Positions 19,036 through 27,659 are shown, numbered from the stretch's first letter. The stretch: 64,000 bases of DNA from Alicyclobacillus sp. SO9 (GCF_016406125.1 NZ_CP066339.1:4774001-4838000), one strand, 5' to 3'. Numbers and translations are program-made. The notes: generated by a model from the letters alone, not told the origin.

Positions 19036-20064
19036 TTACAACACTGCTTCAACCCTTTGCCATTTATCCAACGGCAATACTGCATAAGCGTTCAAGGATA
19101 AATCATGGACTAAACCGCGCTTGTAGGAATAGTACCCGGCGGCCGCAATCATGGCAGCGTTGTCCGAGCAGTGAGAGAGGTCTGGAAAGACAACACTAAA
19201 CCCATGCTCTTGCCCCGCCTGATAAAGTGCTGTCCGCAAACCAGTGTTGGCAGCGACACCGCCGGCAACAATCACCGTTTGGAGCCCCGTTGTCTGAACG
19301 GCCCTCACCGTCTTATGCACCAGGACATCTATCACAGCAGCCTGAAATGAGGCGCTCACGTCTTCTACCGCCGCCTCGCCGCCTTTTTGTCGGACTTTGT
19401 TTACTTCGTTGTACACAGCGGTTTTCAAGCCGCTGAAGCTAAACTGAAATGAATCCTCATCCAGCAGGGACCTCGGAAAGTGATAAGCACCGGGATTCCC
19501 GTCAACCGCAAGCTTGTCTACCATGGGACCGCCTGGATACGGAAAGCCCAACAGCCTTGCTACCTTGTCATAAGCCTCTCCAGCGGCGTCGTCGATAGTC
19601 CCTCCCATTTTCGTAAACACAAAGTTTTCGTCGACTTTCAGGAGTTCCGTGTGACCGCCTGACACAACCAAAGCCAGTACCGGCAGCGCCTGCTCTGTTT
19701 CCAAAAACGCCGCTGCAACGTGTCCCGCAATATGGTGAACACCAATTAAAGGCAAGCCCGTTGCCAACGACAGCCCCTTTGCTGCGGAAAGGCCCACCAA
19801 GAGAGAACCCAGCAAGCCCGGACCACAGGTGACCGCAATGCCGTCCATCTCCTGAAGGGATACCCCGCCCTGTCGCAGCGTTTGCTCAATCACATATGTG
19901 ATGGACTGCACGTGTTTTCTCGACGCTACTTCCGGCACCACGCCGCCAAACTGAGCGTGGACGTCGATTTGGGAGGCAACCGTTTCAGAAATGATTTTCC
20001 TGCCGTCTTCAACGACTGCTGCTGCTGTTTCATCGCAGCTTGTTTCAATACCCAAGAGTTTCAT
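19036..20064 (-). CDS. tsaD: tRNA N6-adenosine threonylcarbamoyltransferase TsaD
   Basis: TsaD moves the threonylcarbamoyl group to A37 of ANN-decoding tRNAs (t6A). The 342-residue protein starts MKLLGIETSCDETAAAVVED and has the metal-binding HHIAGH motif, the nucleotide-binding LALVVSGGHTELLK and the VVAGGVAANTGLR block. It sits at the end of thiL-tsaE-tsaB-rimI-tsaD, the same order as in Bacillus. All three TsaBDE partners are therefore together here. TsaC is not in the window. Confidence 0.98.
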   Translation of the reverse strand: MKLLGIETSCDETAAAVVEDGRKIISETVASQIDVHAQFGGVVPEVASRKHVQSITYVIEQTLRQGGVSLQEMDGIAVTCGPGLLGSLLVGLSAAKGLSLATGLPLIGVHHIAGHVAAAFLETEQALPVLALVVSGGHTELLKVDENFVFTKMGGTIDDAAGEAYDKVARLLGFPYPGGPMVDKLAVDGNPGAYHFPRSLLDEDSFQFSFSGLKTAVYNEVNKVRQKGGEAAVEDVSASFQAAVIDVLVHKTVRAVQTTGLQTVIVAGGVAANTGLRTALYQAGQEHGFSVVFPDLSHCSDNAAMIAAAGYYSYKRGLVHDLSLNAYAVLPLDKWQRVEAVL

Positions 20065-20080
20065 GTTGTCACCTATCTGT

Positions 20081-20575
20081 TCATATTCGGTCAGTCATAT
20101 CCGGCACATTTGCCCACATAATCAGGGCATCTTCTCCGTTATCCGTATAGTATCCCTTGCGAACACCCACACCTTGAAATCCGTATTTGCGGTAGAGGTT
20201 TTGAGCCACGCTGTTGGACACCCGCACTTCCAAGGTAATTCGTTGAATGTACCTGCTCACTGCCAGTACAAAAAGCTGTTTCAAGAGCCCCTCGCCCACA
20301 CGTTTGCCTTGCATGTCAGGATGTACCGCAATGTTGGTTACATGCGCCTCATCGACGATGAGCCAGACACCCGCATACCCGATGATTCTATTCGAACTCA
20401 CGGCAACCACATAGTGAGCAAATTGATTGTCAACGAGTTCTGTCAGAAACGCCTGCCTTGACCACGGTGTAGCAAAGGCCTGTCTCTCCACATCCAATAC
20501 GCCGTCAATGTCCTTTAGGGCCATCGGACGATATTCCACTTGACCAGCAGGGACACTATCCTTACTTATCGCCAT
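20081..20575 (-). CDS. rimI: Ribosomal protein S18 alanine N-acetyltransferase RimI
   Basis: A 164-residue GNAT acetyltransferase. The start YRPMALKDIDGVLDVERQAFATPWS is typical of RimI, and the acetyl-CoA loop is VHPDMQGKRVGEGLLKQL. RimI acetylates the N-terminus of S18; in Bacilli the gene sits between tsaB and tsaD as here. The ATG at 20575 follows GGAGGCCAAAGTCC and overlaps the tsaB end by 14 bases. Confidence 0.94.
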   Translation of the reverse strand: MAISKDSVPAGQVEYRPMALKDIDGVLDVERQAFATPWSRQAFLTELVDNQFAHYVVAVSSNRIIGYAGVWLIVDEAHVTNIAVHPDMQGKRVGEGLLKQLFVLAVSRYIQRITLEVRVSNSVAQNLYRKYGFQGVGVRKGYYTDNGEDALIMWANVPDMTDRI

Positions 20576-21338
20576 GGACTTTGGCCTCCTTTAACTTGAC
20601 TTCAGCTTCAACCGGAAGCGCATACCCGGGTTCAACAAGGTGAATGTCGTCCCCTGTTATCGGACGGGATTGTCCATCTGCCCACAGTTGTACAAGCCCC
20701 TGAGGCAACAGACCAGCAATTTGGGCCAAGCTCAAGCTGGAATCGGTGCGCAAGTCATTCAGATGCTCTTCCAGTCCGTATTGGGGCCGAAAGTCGTGCA
20801 CAACTACCGTACGACCTACCCCTCTAGTGTCATCAAGTCGGCCACATTCCTCGGACCACTCTGCAAGCGACTGAACTCTGTCTTCCGTAAGCCGCACCCA
20901 CGTCTTCCCCTGCTTTTCAAAGACAGCACCGAAGGCTCGTTGTCTCCGTGCATAAAGAAGACTGATAACGCGTTGTGTGACATCTGTTGGAGCGGGCAAT
21001 GCAGCGGCAGCCATAGCAAACAACGTAGAAATGGGGTACAAGGGAATCTGCAGCGCGAATGCCATTGCTTTGGCTGTACTCACCCCTAGGCGTACTCCCG
21101 TATACGATCCCGGTCCTACACCAACAACAATACCTCTCAACTCACCCGGTTCCTGATTAGCGGCCTTCAACATGCCGGACATCATCGGCTGCAGCAGCAC
21201 TGAATGCCGACGCGGCACCCTTGAGGTACTGGTTAACAGAACTGAAGGCTCACCTTGCGGCAAATCAATGGTTTGTAAGGTCTCAGTGAGACCAACAGCT
21301 AAAACCTCAGTCGCTGTATCCAGAACTAAAAGAGCCAT
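20562..21338 (-). CDS. tsaB: tRNA threonylcarbamoyladenosine biosynthesis protein TsaB
   Basis: TsaB is the inactive TsaD paralogue that forms the TsaBDE complex. The 258-residue protein starts MALLVLDTATEVLAVGL and carries VVGVGPGSYTGVRLGVSTAK, the family hallmark. I chose the ATG at 21338; an ATG 12 bases earlier is in frame. The start overlaps the tsaE end by 13 bases. Confidence 0.95.
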   Translation of the reverse strand: MALLVLDTATEVLAVGLTETLQTIDLPQGEPSVLLTSTSRVPRRHSVLLQPMMSGMLKAANQEPGELRGIVVGVGPGSYTGVRLGVSTAKAMAFALQIPLYPISTLFAMAAAALPAPTDVTQRVISLLYARRQRAFGAVFEKQGKTWVRLTEDRVQSLAEWSEECGRLDDTRGVGRTVVVHDFRPQYGLEEHLNDLRTDSSLSLAQIAGLLPQGLVQLWADGQSRPITGDDIHLVEPGYALPVEAEVKLKEAKVHGDK

Positions 21339-21859
21339 TTCTTCACCCACTCATCCAGCAATTCCCAGCTTCTGTGTCCAGTAGCTTTACACTGGAAACT
21401 TCGTTCATCTAACCGCGGGAGCGGTGCTTGCTGAATACGGATAGTAAGCGCGTCTTCAACGATGGCTTCGAGACCCTGGGGCCACTCAATCATCAACGCA
21501 CAATCGCCCTCCAGGTAGTCCTCAAGACCGATATCTGCCAACGCATCCTGGAGTTCGGCCGACGGCCTCTGGGCGCCGGGTTCCCCCGCTTCGACACTTG
21601 CCTCGCCAAGCCGATACAAATCCATGTGAACCAGGCGAACTCTGCCTTCGTATTCTGCAGACAGTGTGTATGTAGGACTCGTAACCTCTTCAGCTACACC
21701 GGCACCGGCTGCAACACCCTTACTGAAGGTAGTCTTTCCCGCCCCCAGATTCCCTGATAGTAATAGAATATGTCCGGGTTGCAGCAAAGAACCAAGCTTT
21801 TCACCCAATGTAAACGTCTCTACAGCCGATCGCGTTGTAACCGACATTTCCTCCAGCAT
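21326..21859 (-). CDS. tsaE: tRNA threonylcarbamoyladenosine biosynthesis ATPase TsaE
   Basis: TsaE is the ATPase that drives turnover of the TsaBD complex. The 177-residue protein has the Walker A motif SGNLGAGKTTFSKG, the conserved TSPTYTL switch and LVHMDLYRL. GAGGTTAGATT precedes the ATG. It is nine bases after the thiL stop and overlaps tsaB. Confidence 0.96.
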   Translation of the reverse strand: MLEEMSVTTRSAVETFTLGEKLGSLLQPGHILLLSGNLGAGKTTFSKGVAAGAGVAEEVTSPTYTLSAEYEGRVRLVHMDLYRLGEASVEAGEPGAQRPSAELQDALADIGLEDYLEGDCALMIEWPQGLEAIVEDALTIRIQQAPLPRLDERSFQCKATGHRSWELLDEWVKKWLF

Positions 21860-21868
21860 AATCTAACC

Positions 21869-22858
21869 TCATTTGGAAAAGTGATTGAATCCCTTTGCTT
21901 CAATAACATTCAATGTCCCATTTTCATCTTCTGCAACGACACCATCACCAGCTTCTACCCGGCCAATGGCAGTCAGTTTTACCCCCACACTTTCACAGCG
22001 GGCGAGTGCAACGGCAAAGCTGCGTGAAGACGCTGTTCCAATCAGTTGGTAATCTTCTCCTCCATACCATGCGTAGTCCAGCGGATTCTTGCGGACTGCC
22101 CTGGAGAAATCCCTCACAGCAGGTGAAATTGGAATTCGTGCAGAGTCGATTCGCAATCTAACTCCGCTCATAGCTGCAATCTCATTTGCCTCGCTGGCCA
22201 GTCCATCACTGATATCGTTACAAGCAGACGCACCTGCATCCAGCAGAATTTGACCAGCAGTGACTTGCGGAAGCGGGCGTTGATGAGCCTGCCTTAGCTC
22301 TAGTTGACTGTCCACTGGTACCACTGCGGTACCTACGAGTAGTTCCAAGCCAGCGGCGGACGTCCCTACCTGACCGGTGACAAATACGACATCTCCTGGT
22401 TGTGCACCGCTGCGCAGGAGGGCTCTGTCTTTGGGCACCGCACCTAAAACAGTACTCGTCAATACCAGTGGACCGGATGTTCTGGTTAAATCACCGCCTG
22501 CAAGGCTGCAGGAAAACTCTTTGCAAAGCCCTGCTACACCGTCGTATACCATTTCCAAATGCTCAAAATCCAGTTCCTCCGGGACCGCCAAAGCAAGGAC
22601 CGCAGCTATCGGTCTACCGCCCATTGCAGCTACGTCACTCACTGAAGCAGCCATGCACTTATATCCTATATCGTACCATGACATGGTAGTCGGCAAAAAA
22701 TGAACCCCTTCGACCATCGTGTCTGTAGTGACCACATGGTCTTCATCCGGCTCCGTCCCGACAACAGCCGCGTCATCTCCGATGGCAACCTTGACATGTT
22801 TGTTGACCGTTCCTTCGACTCGTTTCCTCAACCGCTCTATTCGTTCAAATTCCTGCAT
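21869..22858 (-). CDS. thiL: Thiamine-monophosphate kinase ThiL
   Basis: ThiL phosphorylates thiamine monophosphate to thiamine pyrophosphate. The 329-residue protein has the PurM-like motifs AIGDDAAVVG, CNDISDGLASEANEIA and WYGGEDYQLIGTA. I chose the ATG at 22858 (MQEFERIERL) because the family begins there and GGGGGAAAGG lies upstream; a TTG at 22897 would add 13 residues. It heads the tsa operon, as in Bacillus, although no other thiamine gene is nearby. Confidence 0.94.
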   Translation of the reverse strand: MQEFERIERLRKRVEGTVNKHVKVAIGDDAAVVGTEPDEDHVVTTDTMVEGVHFLPTTMSWYDIGYKCMAASVSDVAAMGGRPIAAVLALAVPEELDFEHLEMVYDGVAGLCKEFSCSLAGGDLTRTSGPLVLTSTVLGAVPKDRALLRSGAQPGDVVFVTGQVGTSAAGLELLVGTAVVPVDSQLELRQAHQRPLPQVTAGQILLDAGASACNDISDGLASEANEIAAMSGVRLRIDSARIPISPAVRDFSRAVRKNPLDYAWYGGEDYQLIGTASSRSFAVALARCESVGVKLTAIGRVEAGDGVVAEDENGTLNVIEAKGFNHFSK

Positions 22859-22909
22859 CACAGTGCCTTTCCCCCAGTCCATCGCAATGGGTCTCAAACT
22901 CTTGCGGCA

Positions 22910-24532
22910 TCAAGCCGTAGACCACTGGTTCTCGTGCCGGTTGCGCGAGTACGCGAACTCCCCGCCGACGATAGTATGCAATACCTGTGCGTCGCGAATG
23001 TCATTCACATCGGCAGGATGAACAATGTCCCTGTCTAACACTGTAAAATCAGCCAGTTTCCCAGGGGCAATCGTACCCTTAACTTGTTCTTTCCCCGTTG
23101 CAAATACAGCGCCATGAGAAAACAGGTGAATTGCCTCCTCCGGACTGTAGGCTTGTTCCATGGCGTAGCCGCCATCTGACGCATAAGCATCTCTGCGCGT
23201 CACCGCCGCATGGATTCCAAAAAGCGGTTGCAAGGGTTCTATTGGTGAGTCGGAACCGCCGCACAAATGCAGTCCTGCATCTTGCATTGTTCTCCACGCA
23301 CACACCGATTTAGCTCGCGCTGAACCAACCCTCTCCACTACCCAGGGAAAATCGCTGCATACAAATCGAGGCTGTATATCGAGAGCGAGCTGGCTTCCCA
23401 GAGAGCGCATGCGCTGAACTAAATCCGGCCTAATCATTTGCGCGTGAACAATTCTATCACGCCGCTTTATCCTCGGTGCCCGCTCAATGGCAGTAAGTGC
23501 CATGTCGAGAGCCGCATCGCCAATCGCGTGAATTGCTGCTGGAACACCTCTCTCGTGGGCGTACCGAACCCGTCGATAGAGCTCTTCGTCATCATACATG
23601 GCAGTACCGTACCAGTCCGGAGAATCCGTATACGGCTCTTGAAGCAGTGCAGTTCTGCCTCCGAACGCGCCGTCCGCAAACAACTTCGCAGCACCAAGCT
23701 CAAGCCAATCATCTTCCTGCGGCAAATCAGGACCGGCTGAAATTGCTTCATCGAGCAAACTCCAATCCACCAACTCGTGAATGCCCAGTCGCAGACCCTC
23801 AGTGTCCATCAAACTGCGATAGGCATGCCAAGTATCGGAGAAATTTCCGAACGATCTCGTATCATCACTATGCACACTGGTCAGACCCGATGCTAACGCC
23901 TGGTTCATTGCGATACGCAGGGCGTCTTTCCATTGGGCAGGACTCCAACTTGGGACGGCATTTTGAATCGGGATGGATGCGTTCTCATACACAACTCCAT
24001 TAAACCGGCCCGACTCGTCCCGACCGTACCTGCCGTCATTCGGATCAGCAGGATACAATGAGAGTCCTGCCCGTGACAGCGCTTGTGTGTTGGCCATATA
24101 GGCATGGTGACAAATCCGTTTGAGCAGAAGCGGGCGTCCGCCCGCGGCTTCATCCAACTGCTCCAATGTTGGCAGCCCTCGGTCAACAAACCGATTTTCG
24201 TCCCAGCCCCCGCCGATTACCCAGGCTGCAGAGGGCAGGGTAGCTGCATGTGTGCGAATGAGGTTCAGCAACTCCGCTTTGGACCGAACTGAAGACAGGT
24301 TTAATTGCATGAATTGCTTGCCAGTTTCCGCAAGGTGTGCGTGGCTGTCGACTAAGCCCGGAATCACAGTGGCACCGTCGAGATTGACCGTCTCAGCCTG
24401 CGTGCCGTACTGCAGCATCAACTCGTCCTTGGATCCAACTGCTGCAATGCGATTCCCGTCAATGAGCGCTGCCTCAAACTTCTCTTTTCCGGAGGCGAAA
24501 GTATATCCGTTGACGTTTATCATCAGCCACAC
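22910..24532 (-). CDS. Metal-dependent amidohydrolase (YtcJ/DUF amidohydrolase-3 type)
   Basis: A 540-residue cytoplasmic hydrolase of the amidohydrolase-3 family. Seen are the HxH metal motif VDSHAHLAETG near residue 65, the later metal ligand in AAIHAIGDAALDMAL, and the Asp motif in GGSDSPIEPL. The family includes N-substituted formamide deformylases and many enzymes of unknown substrate. The GTG at 24532 has GGAGGT seven bases upstream. It lies 51 bases before thiL and may be co-transcribed with it, with no obvious functional link. Confidence 0.85.
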   Translation of the reverse strand: MWLMINVNGYTFASGKEKFEAALIDGNRIAAVGSKDELMLQYGTQAETVNLDGATVIPGLVDSHAHLAETGKQFMQLNLSSVRSKAELLNLIRTHAATLPSAAWVIGGGWDENRFVDRGLPTLEQLDEAAGGRPLLLKRICHHAYMANTQALSRAGLSLYPADPNDGRYGRDESGRFNGVVYENASIPIQNAVPSWSPAQWKDALRIAMNQALASGLTSVHSDDTRSFGNFSDTWHAYRSLMDTEGLRLGIHELVDWSLLDEAISAGPDLPQEDDWLELGAAKLFADGAFGGRTALLQEPYTDSPDWYGTAMYDDEELYRRVRYAHERGVPAAIHAIGDAALDMALTAIERAPRIKRRDRIVHAQMIRPDLVQRMRSLGSQLALDIQPRFVCSDFPWVVERVGSARAKSVCAWRTMQDAGLHLCGGSDSPIEPLQPLFGIHAAVTRRDAYASDGGYAMEQAYSPEEAIHLFSHGAVFATGKEQVKGTIAPGKLADFTVLDRDIVHPADVNDIRDAQVLHTIVGGEFAYSRNRHENQWSTA

Positions 24533-24758
24533 TGTCAAGACCTCCATTCCTTATCTTCATCAGTTGTACGTATCATATCAGTTTCCACAGATTTCAGAAA
24601 TGGGTTCATGAGGACTGAAGTTTTTCCGTAAATATAAACAAGCATGAAGTCTAAACAAGCCTGGTGACGCAAAATTCCCTTGATAAGAGCATGTAAATGG
24701 AAGATGGATAAGAGCATGCAAACGGAAGAAACGGAAGATGAGGAGAGGACGATTTGAA

Positions 24759-25364
24759 ATGCTCGATTGGTTTGGACACTTGGCTGAAAGTGTGTTGGCA
24801 ATTGGATACCCAGGGATATTAATTGCTCTTGTGGTGGAAGGTCTCGGCTTACCCTTTCCCGGAGACGCCGTTATGGCGTTTTACGGAATCGCCGCAGCCA
24901 AAGGAAATTTCCCGTTCCTTGGCGTTCTCATTGTAAGCATCATTGGGTACATGATTGGGGCCATTGCAGCCTTCTACCTGAGCAGACAATTTGGCTCACG
25001 CCTGTTGGACAGAATTGCCCAGATGCCGCTCTTGAACCAGCGCAGTATGCGCAGAACAACAGACCTAATGGACAGGTATGGCCCCCTGTTGCTCATACCT
25101 GGAAGGTTCTTGCCAGGCGTTCGCTCTGTCAGTTCCTACGTTGCTGGAGCCCTGAACATGGATCTTCAACCTTTTCTCGTCTACACTGGAGTCGGTGTCT
25201 CACTGTGGTGTGCAGCATGGGTGGCAGTAGGCTACTGGTTTGGTGAAAATCTCGACACTGTCTTACACTTTGCACAGCACTCCCTTGCCTATCTGACCGG
25301 TGCAGGATTGCTGGCAGTGTTCGTCGTCTGGCTGTGGAAGCGGCAGAGGTCTCAGGCACAATAG
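24759..25364 (+). CDS. DedA family membrane protein
   Basis: A 201-residue membrane protein with the DedA (VTT) pattern: an early helix with GYPGILIALVVEGLGLPFPG, the re-entrant GAIAAFYLSRQFG, and LIPGRFLPGVRSVSSYVAG with the conserved Arg. DedA proteins act in membrane lipid homeostasis, and some flip undecaprenyl phosphate or phosphatidylethanolamine. The start at 24759 follows GAGGAGAGGACGATTTGAA. It stands alone on the plus strand, divergent from the amidohydrolase. Confidence 0.9.
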   Translation: MLDWFGHLAESVLAIGYPGILIALVVEGLGLPFPGDAVMAFYGIAAAKGNFPFLGVLIVSIIGYMIGAIAAFYLSRQFGSRLLDRIAQMPLLNQRSMRRTTDLMDRYGPLLLIPGRFLPGVRSVSSYVAGALNMDLQPFLVYTGVGVSLWCAAWVAVGYWFGENLDTVLHFAQHSLAYLTGAGLLAVFVVWLWKRQRSQAQ

Positions 25365-25447
25365 GCGTTTCAGGAAGTCAGGGTAGGAAGGTCAATCCAG
25401 AGCTGAGATTGCAAATAAATGGTGTAAAATAAAAAGCAGGGGATTCC

Positions 25448-25699
25448 ATGAATCGCGTAACAAAAATCGAAGTATGCACAAACAACCTGTTTCTGGGGAC
25501 CAAACACGTATGTAACCAAGTAGCAGACAACTACCCGGACATAGAGGTTACCGAGTGGGAGTGTTTAGGGTATTGCCACCTGTGTTATCGCCAGCCAGCG
25601 GTACTCATAAACGATACGGAATATGTGCAAACAGACAAGCCTGAAGAGTTATGGAAACTCGTTCAAGAGCAGATTGAAAAGCGTAACACCAAGCTGTAG
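25448..25699 (+). CDS. DUF1450 (YuzB-like) small protein
   Basis: An 83-residue protein with cysteines in EVCTNN, HVCNQ and WECLGYCHLCYRQPAVLIND, the DUF1450 pattern also seen in Bacillus YuzB. The fold is thought to be thioredoxin/ferredoxin-like; the function is unknown. GGGGATTCC precedes the ATG, and a clean terminator follows directly, so it is probably monocistronic or ends the dedA transcript. Confidence 0.85.
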   Translation: MNRVTKIEVCTNNLFLGTKHVCNQVADNYPDIEVTEWECLGYCHLCYRQPAVLINDTEYVQTDKPEELWKLVQEQIEKRNTKL

Positions 25700-25731
25700 G
25701 AAGCCGCTCAGCCGAGCGGCTTCCTCATTTT
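25699..25731 (+). terminator. Intrinsic terminator after the DUF1450 gene
   Basis: The perfect stem GGAAGCCGCTC/GAGCGGCTTCC with a four-base loop is followed by TCATTTT. It begins at the last base of the stop codon. Confidence 0.88.
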
Positions 25732-25844
25732 CATGTCAGAACAGCCTCAATCAACCTAAGGCCTGATTGAACTTGACCTGCTCTCGGTGCTCCTCGAGAC
25801 CCCCATGATTTGGGCTGTCGATGAGTGGTGCAACTGTTTACACC

Positions 25845-26063
25845 TTATGCAATAGACGTCGTATCCGTCTGAACCAGCTGTGCGCCGATTTTTTGTGCAA
25901 TCTTGCCCTGTGAAAAGGCAAAGATGTTTTTCTGTACAATTAAATCGAGCGCAGCACTGACTGCAGCGGCATCTACCGGCTGCTTGGGAGCCGGTATGGA
26001 AAGATGAACCTTCTTGTTTTCATCTGTCATGAACTGCAACTGGAGTACACTTTTTGTCGCCAC
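25845..26063 (-). CDS. DUF2922 small protein
   Basis: A 72-residue protein (start MATKSVLQLQFMTDENKKV) that matches the DUF2922 pattern, including KVHLSIPAPKQPVDAAAV and the late IVQKNIFAF. Function is unknown. The GTG start has GAGGAGGTG seven bases upstream. In many Bacilli a DUF2922 gene lies next to a DUF1659 gene, as here, about 130 bases apart, so the two are probably one operon. Confidence 0.8.
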   Translation of the reverse strand: MATKSVLQLQFMTDENKKVHLSIPAPKQPVDAAAVSAALDLIVQKNIFAFSQGKIAQKIGAQLVQTDTTSIA

Positions 26064-26192
26064 TGACTTTCACCTCCTCACACTTCCACATTGGTTTTCA
26101 CCTCTGGGAATTGAAATTTCCATGGATTACGTGACTCCGCTCCTGCAAGGACCGCAAGGACCTTACTCATTGAAACATCCCACAGACCAAAC

Positions 26193-26429
26193 TTAAGCGG
26201 TAGTGGACGATGTTGCGGCCAAGGCGGTTTCATCGACCCGGGTAACTTGAACCAACGGATCGTTGAAGAGCCCTGCCAAAGCTTGTCCAACAGCCAACAC
26301 ATCATCGTCTGATGCAGACGGCAGCACATGGGTGTAGTTGTGATTCCCGATTTTCGGCGTACCATCACTTTGCGTTCCCACCTGTAACTGCAGCTGCAAG
26401 TGACGAGAAAGCGGTGTAACCTGTGCCAT
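26193..26429 (-). CDS. DUF1659 small protein
   Basis: A 78-residue protein starting MAQVTPLSRHLQLQLQVG and containing GNHNYTHVLPSASDDDVLAV, the DUF1659 pattern. Its function is unknown. The ATG at 26429 has GGAGGGG five bases upstream; the frame stays open upstream through the repeat region but without a plausible start. It precedes the DUF2922 gene. Confidence 0.8.
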   Translation of the reverse strand: MAQVTPLSRHLQLQLQVGTQSDGTPKIGNHNYTHVLPSASDDDVLAVGQALAGLFNDPLVQVTRVDETALAATSSTTA

Positions 26430-26594
26430 GCTAACCCCTCCTTCCTGCGTCCTCATAACCAGTCTTACAGCGCAATGAACTGTGAATTCGCGAAGACCGG
26501 TGTCGTTTGACGCATGAAGGGAAATGCCGACTCGTTCGGGTTTAGGGGACAATGTTCGTAAGGGAAAGGGGGCTAATGTGGGCTGGGTGGCAAT

Positions 26595-26646
26595 GCGGGT
26601 GGGCAGCGCGGGTGGGCAGCGCGGGTGGGCAGCGCGGGTGGGCGGA
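26595..26646. repeat. Four 13-base G-rich direct repeats
   Basis: The unit GCGGGTGGGCAGC occurs at 26595, 26608 and 26621, and a fourth copy at 26634 ends GGA instead of AGC. Each unit has two GGG runs, so the plus strand could form G-quadruplexes. Two looser GGGTGG units lie just upstream near 26580. Confidence 0.9.
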
Positions 26647-26659
26647 AGATAGTGATCGT

Positions 26660-26754
26660 ATCTCGCACTATTTGGCGAACGTGATCGCAATAAGGATCCC
26701 ATCTCGCACTATTTGGCGAACATGACCGCAATAAGGATCCCATCTCGCACTATT
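26660..26754. repeat. 41-base tandem repeat, about 2.3 copies
   Basis: Copies begin ATCTCGCACTATTTGGCGAA at 26660 and 26701 and end AATAAGGATCCC; they differ at only two positions. A third, 13-base partial copy starts at 26742. A diverged relative (GGATCCC followed by TCACTATTTC) lies near 26829-26850. There is no spacer-repeat pattern, so it is not a CRISPR array. Confidence 0.88.
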
Positions 26755-26909
26755 GCCATACGGTCGGCGCAGGCGTTGGCAAATAGCGATCTTTCGCGAC
26801 ATAAACAACTAAGATGCGAGTCCTTTAGGGATCCCAATCGTCACTATTTCTTTAGTCCTTGCTGAATAATGCTCTTTCGGATCCCTATGAGACGCGCCTC
26901 ACATCTACT

Positions 26910-27659
26910 CTAGACCGATTGCCCTCCAGCCGCAGCGGCTGCATGAACGAATGCTTCAAACAAGCCGAAGGCTTCCTTGTGCTCTTTCCATAAGTTTTCC
27001 GGATGCCACTGCACGCCTACTACGAAAGGGTATTCTGGGTGTTCAACGGCTTCGATGAGGCCCTCATCATCCCACGCGACCGCTCTCAACTCGGGTGCTA
27101 CCTTATCCACTGCCTGGTGGTGAAACGAGTTGCAGCGCCAGTTGCGAATGCCACCCATGGCCGCAGAGACCCGACTTCCCTCTTGAATCCGAAGTTTGTG
27201 GCTCAAATAGTTCCTTGCGCCGCGTTGTTGATGAAGGATTTTGCCGGGCCAATGCAGTCGCAGGTCCTGCCACAGACTTCCGCCAAATGCGACATTTAGC
27301 AATTGAATACCCCTGCAGATCCCGAATATCGGCTTGCCGTGGGTCACCATATCATTGACTAATTGCAGTTCCAATTCGTCACGCTCTACAATCACAGTCC
27401 CAAGGCCTGCCTTGGGACTCTGCTTATACAAGGCCGGATCCGGGTCTTCTCCTCCGCCGAGAATCACGCCGTCAAGTTTGCTTCCCAATGCGGCAAGAGT
27501 GCGGCGTTCTGCCGTATAAGGAATCACAACTGGAATACCACCTGCTGCCTCAACTGCACGTGCATAATCGTCTACGGAGGAAACACCCAGCAGGTTCGGT
27601 GCCGATACTTTACTTGGAATCTGGAATCTCGATGCCGTAATTCCAATTAACGGAGCCAT
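26910..27659 (-). CDS. Class I glutamine amidotransferase, peptidase C26 (PuuD-like)
   Basis: A 249-residue cytoplasmic enzyme with the nucleophile motif PIFGICRGIQLLNVAFGG (Cys), and the His-Glu pair in VVGVQWHPENLW. This is the gamma-glutamyl-gamma-aminobutyrate hydrolase type of the family, which cuts gamma-glutamyl amides in polyamine breakdown, though many members have other roles. The ATG at 27659 has GGAGGTGTAAGAGG upstream. It follows ahcY by 55 bases. No other putrescine gene is near, so the substrate is uncertain. Confidence 0.87.
   Translation of the reverse strand: MAPLIGITASRFQIPSKVSAPNLLGVSSVDDYARAVEAAGGIPVVIPYTAERRTLAALGSKLDGVILGGGEDPDPALYKQSPKAGLGTVIVERDELELQLVNDMVTHGKPIFGICRGIQLLNVAFGGSLWQDLRLHWPGKILHQQRGARNYLSHKLRIQEGSRVSAAMGGIRNWRCNSFHHQAVDKVAPELRAVAWDDEGLIEAVEHPEYPFVVGVQWHPENLWKEHKEAFGLFEAFVHAAAAAGGQSV

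Larger units (their letters stand above)
26430..26909. other. Repeat-rich intergenic region without a gene
   Basis: About 480 bases with no credible gene. It holds four 13-base G-rich repeats (26595-26646), two and a third copies of a 41-base tandem repeat (26660-26754), and looser relatives of that repeat to about 26890. GGATCCC recurs at 26694, 26735, 26829 and 26879. The promoter of the DUF1659-DUF2922 pair must lie near 26430-26580, but no clear -35/-10 pair was found. Confidence 0.7.

Noticed and set aside
26193-26702. Longer form of the DUF1659 protein reaching into the repeats
   Set aside because: The extra residues are just translated repeat sequence; the ATG at 26429 has a strong GGAGGGG site.
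26660-26754. Possible CRISPR array
   Set aside because: The copies are directly joined with no variable spacers and no cas genes are nearby.
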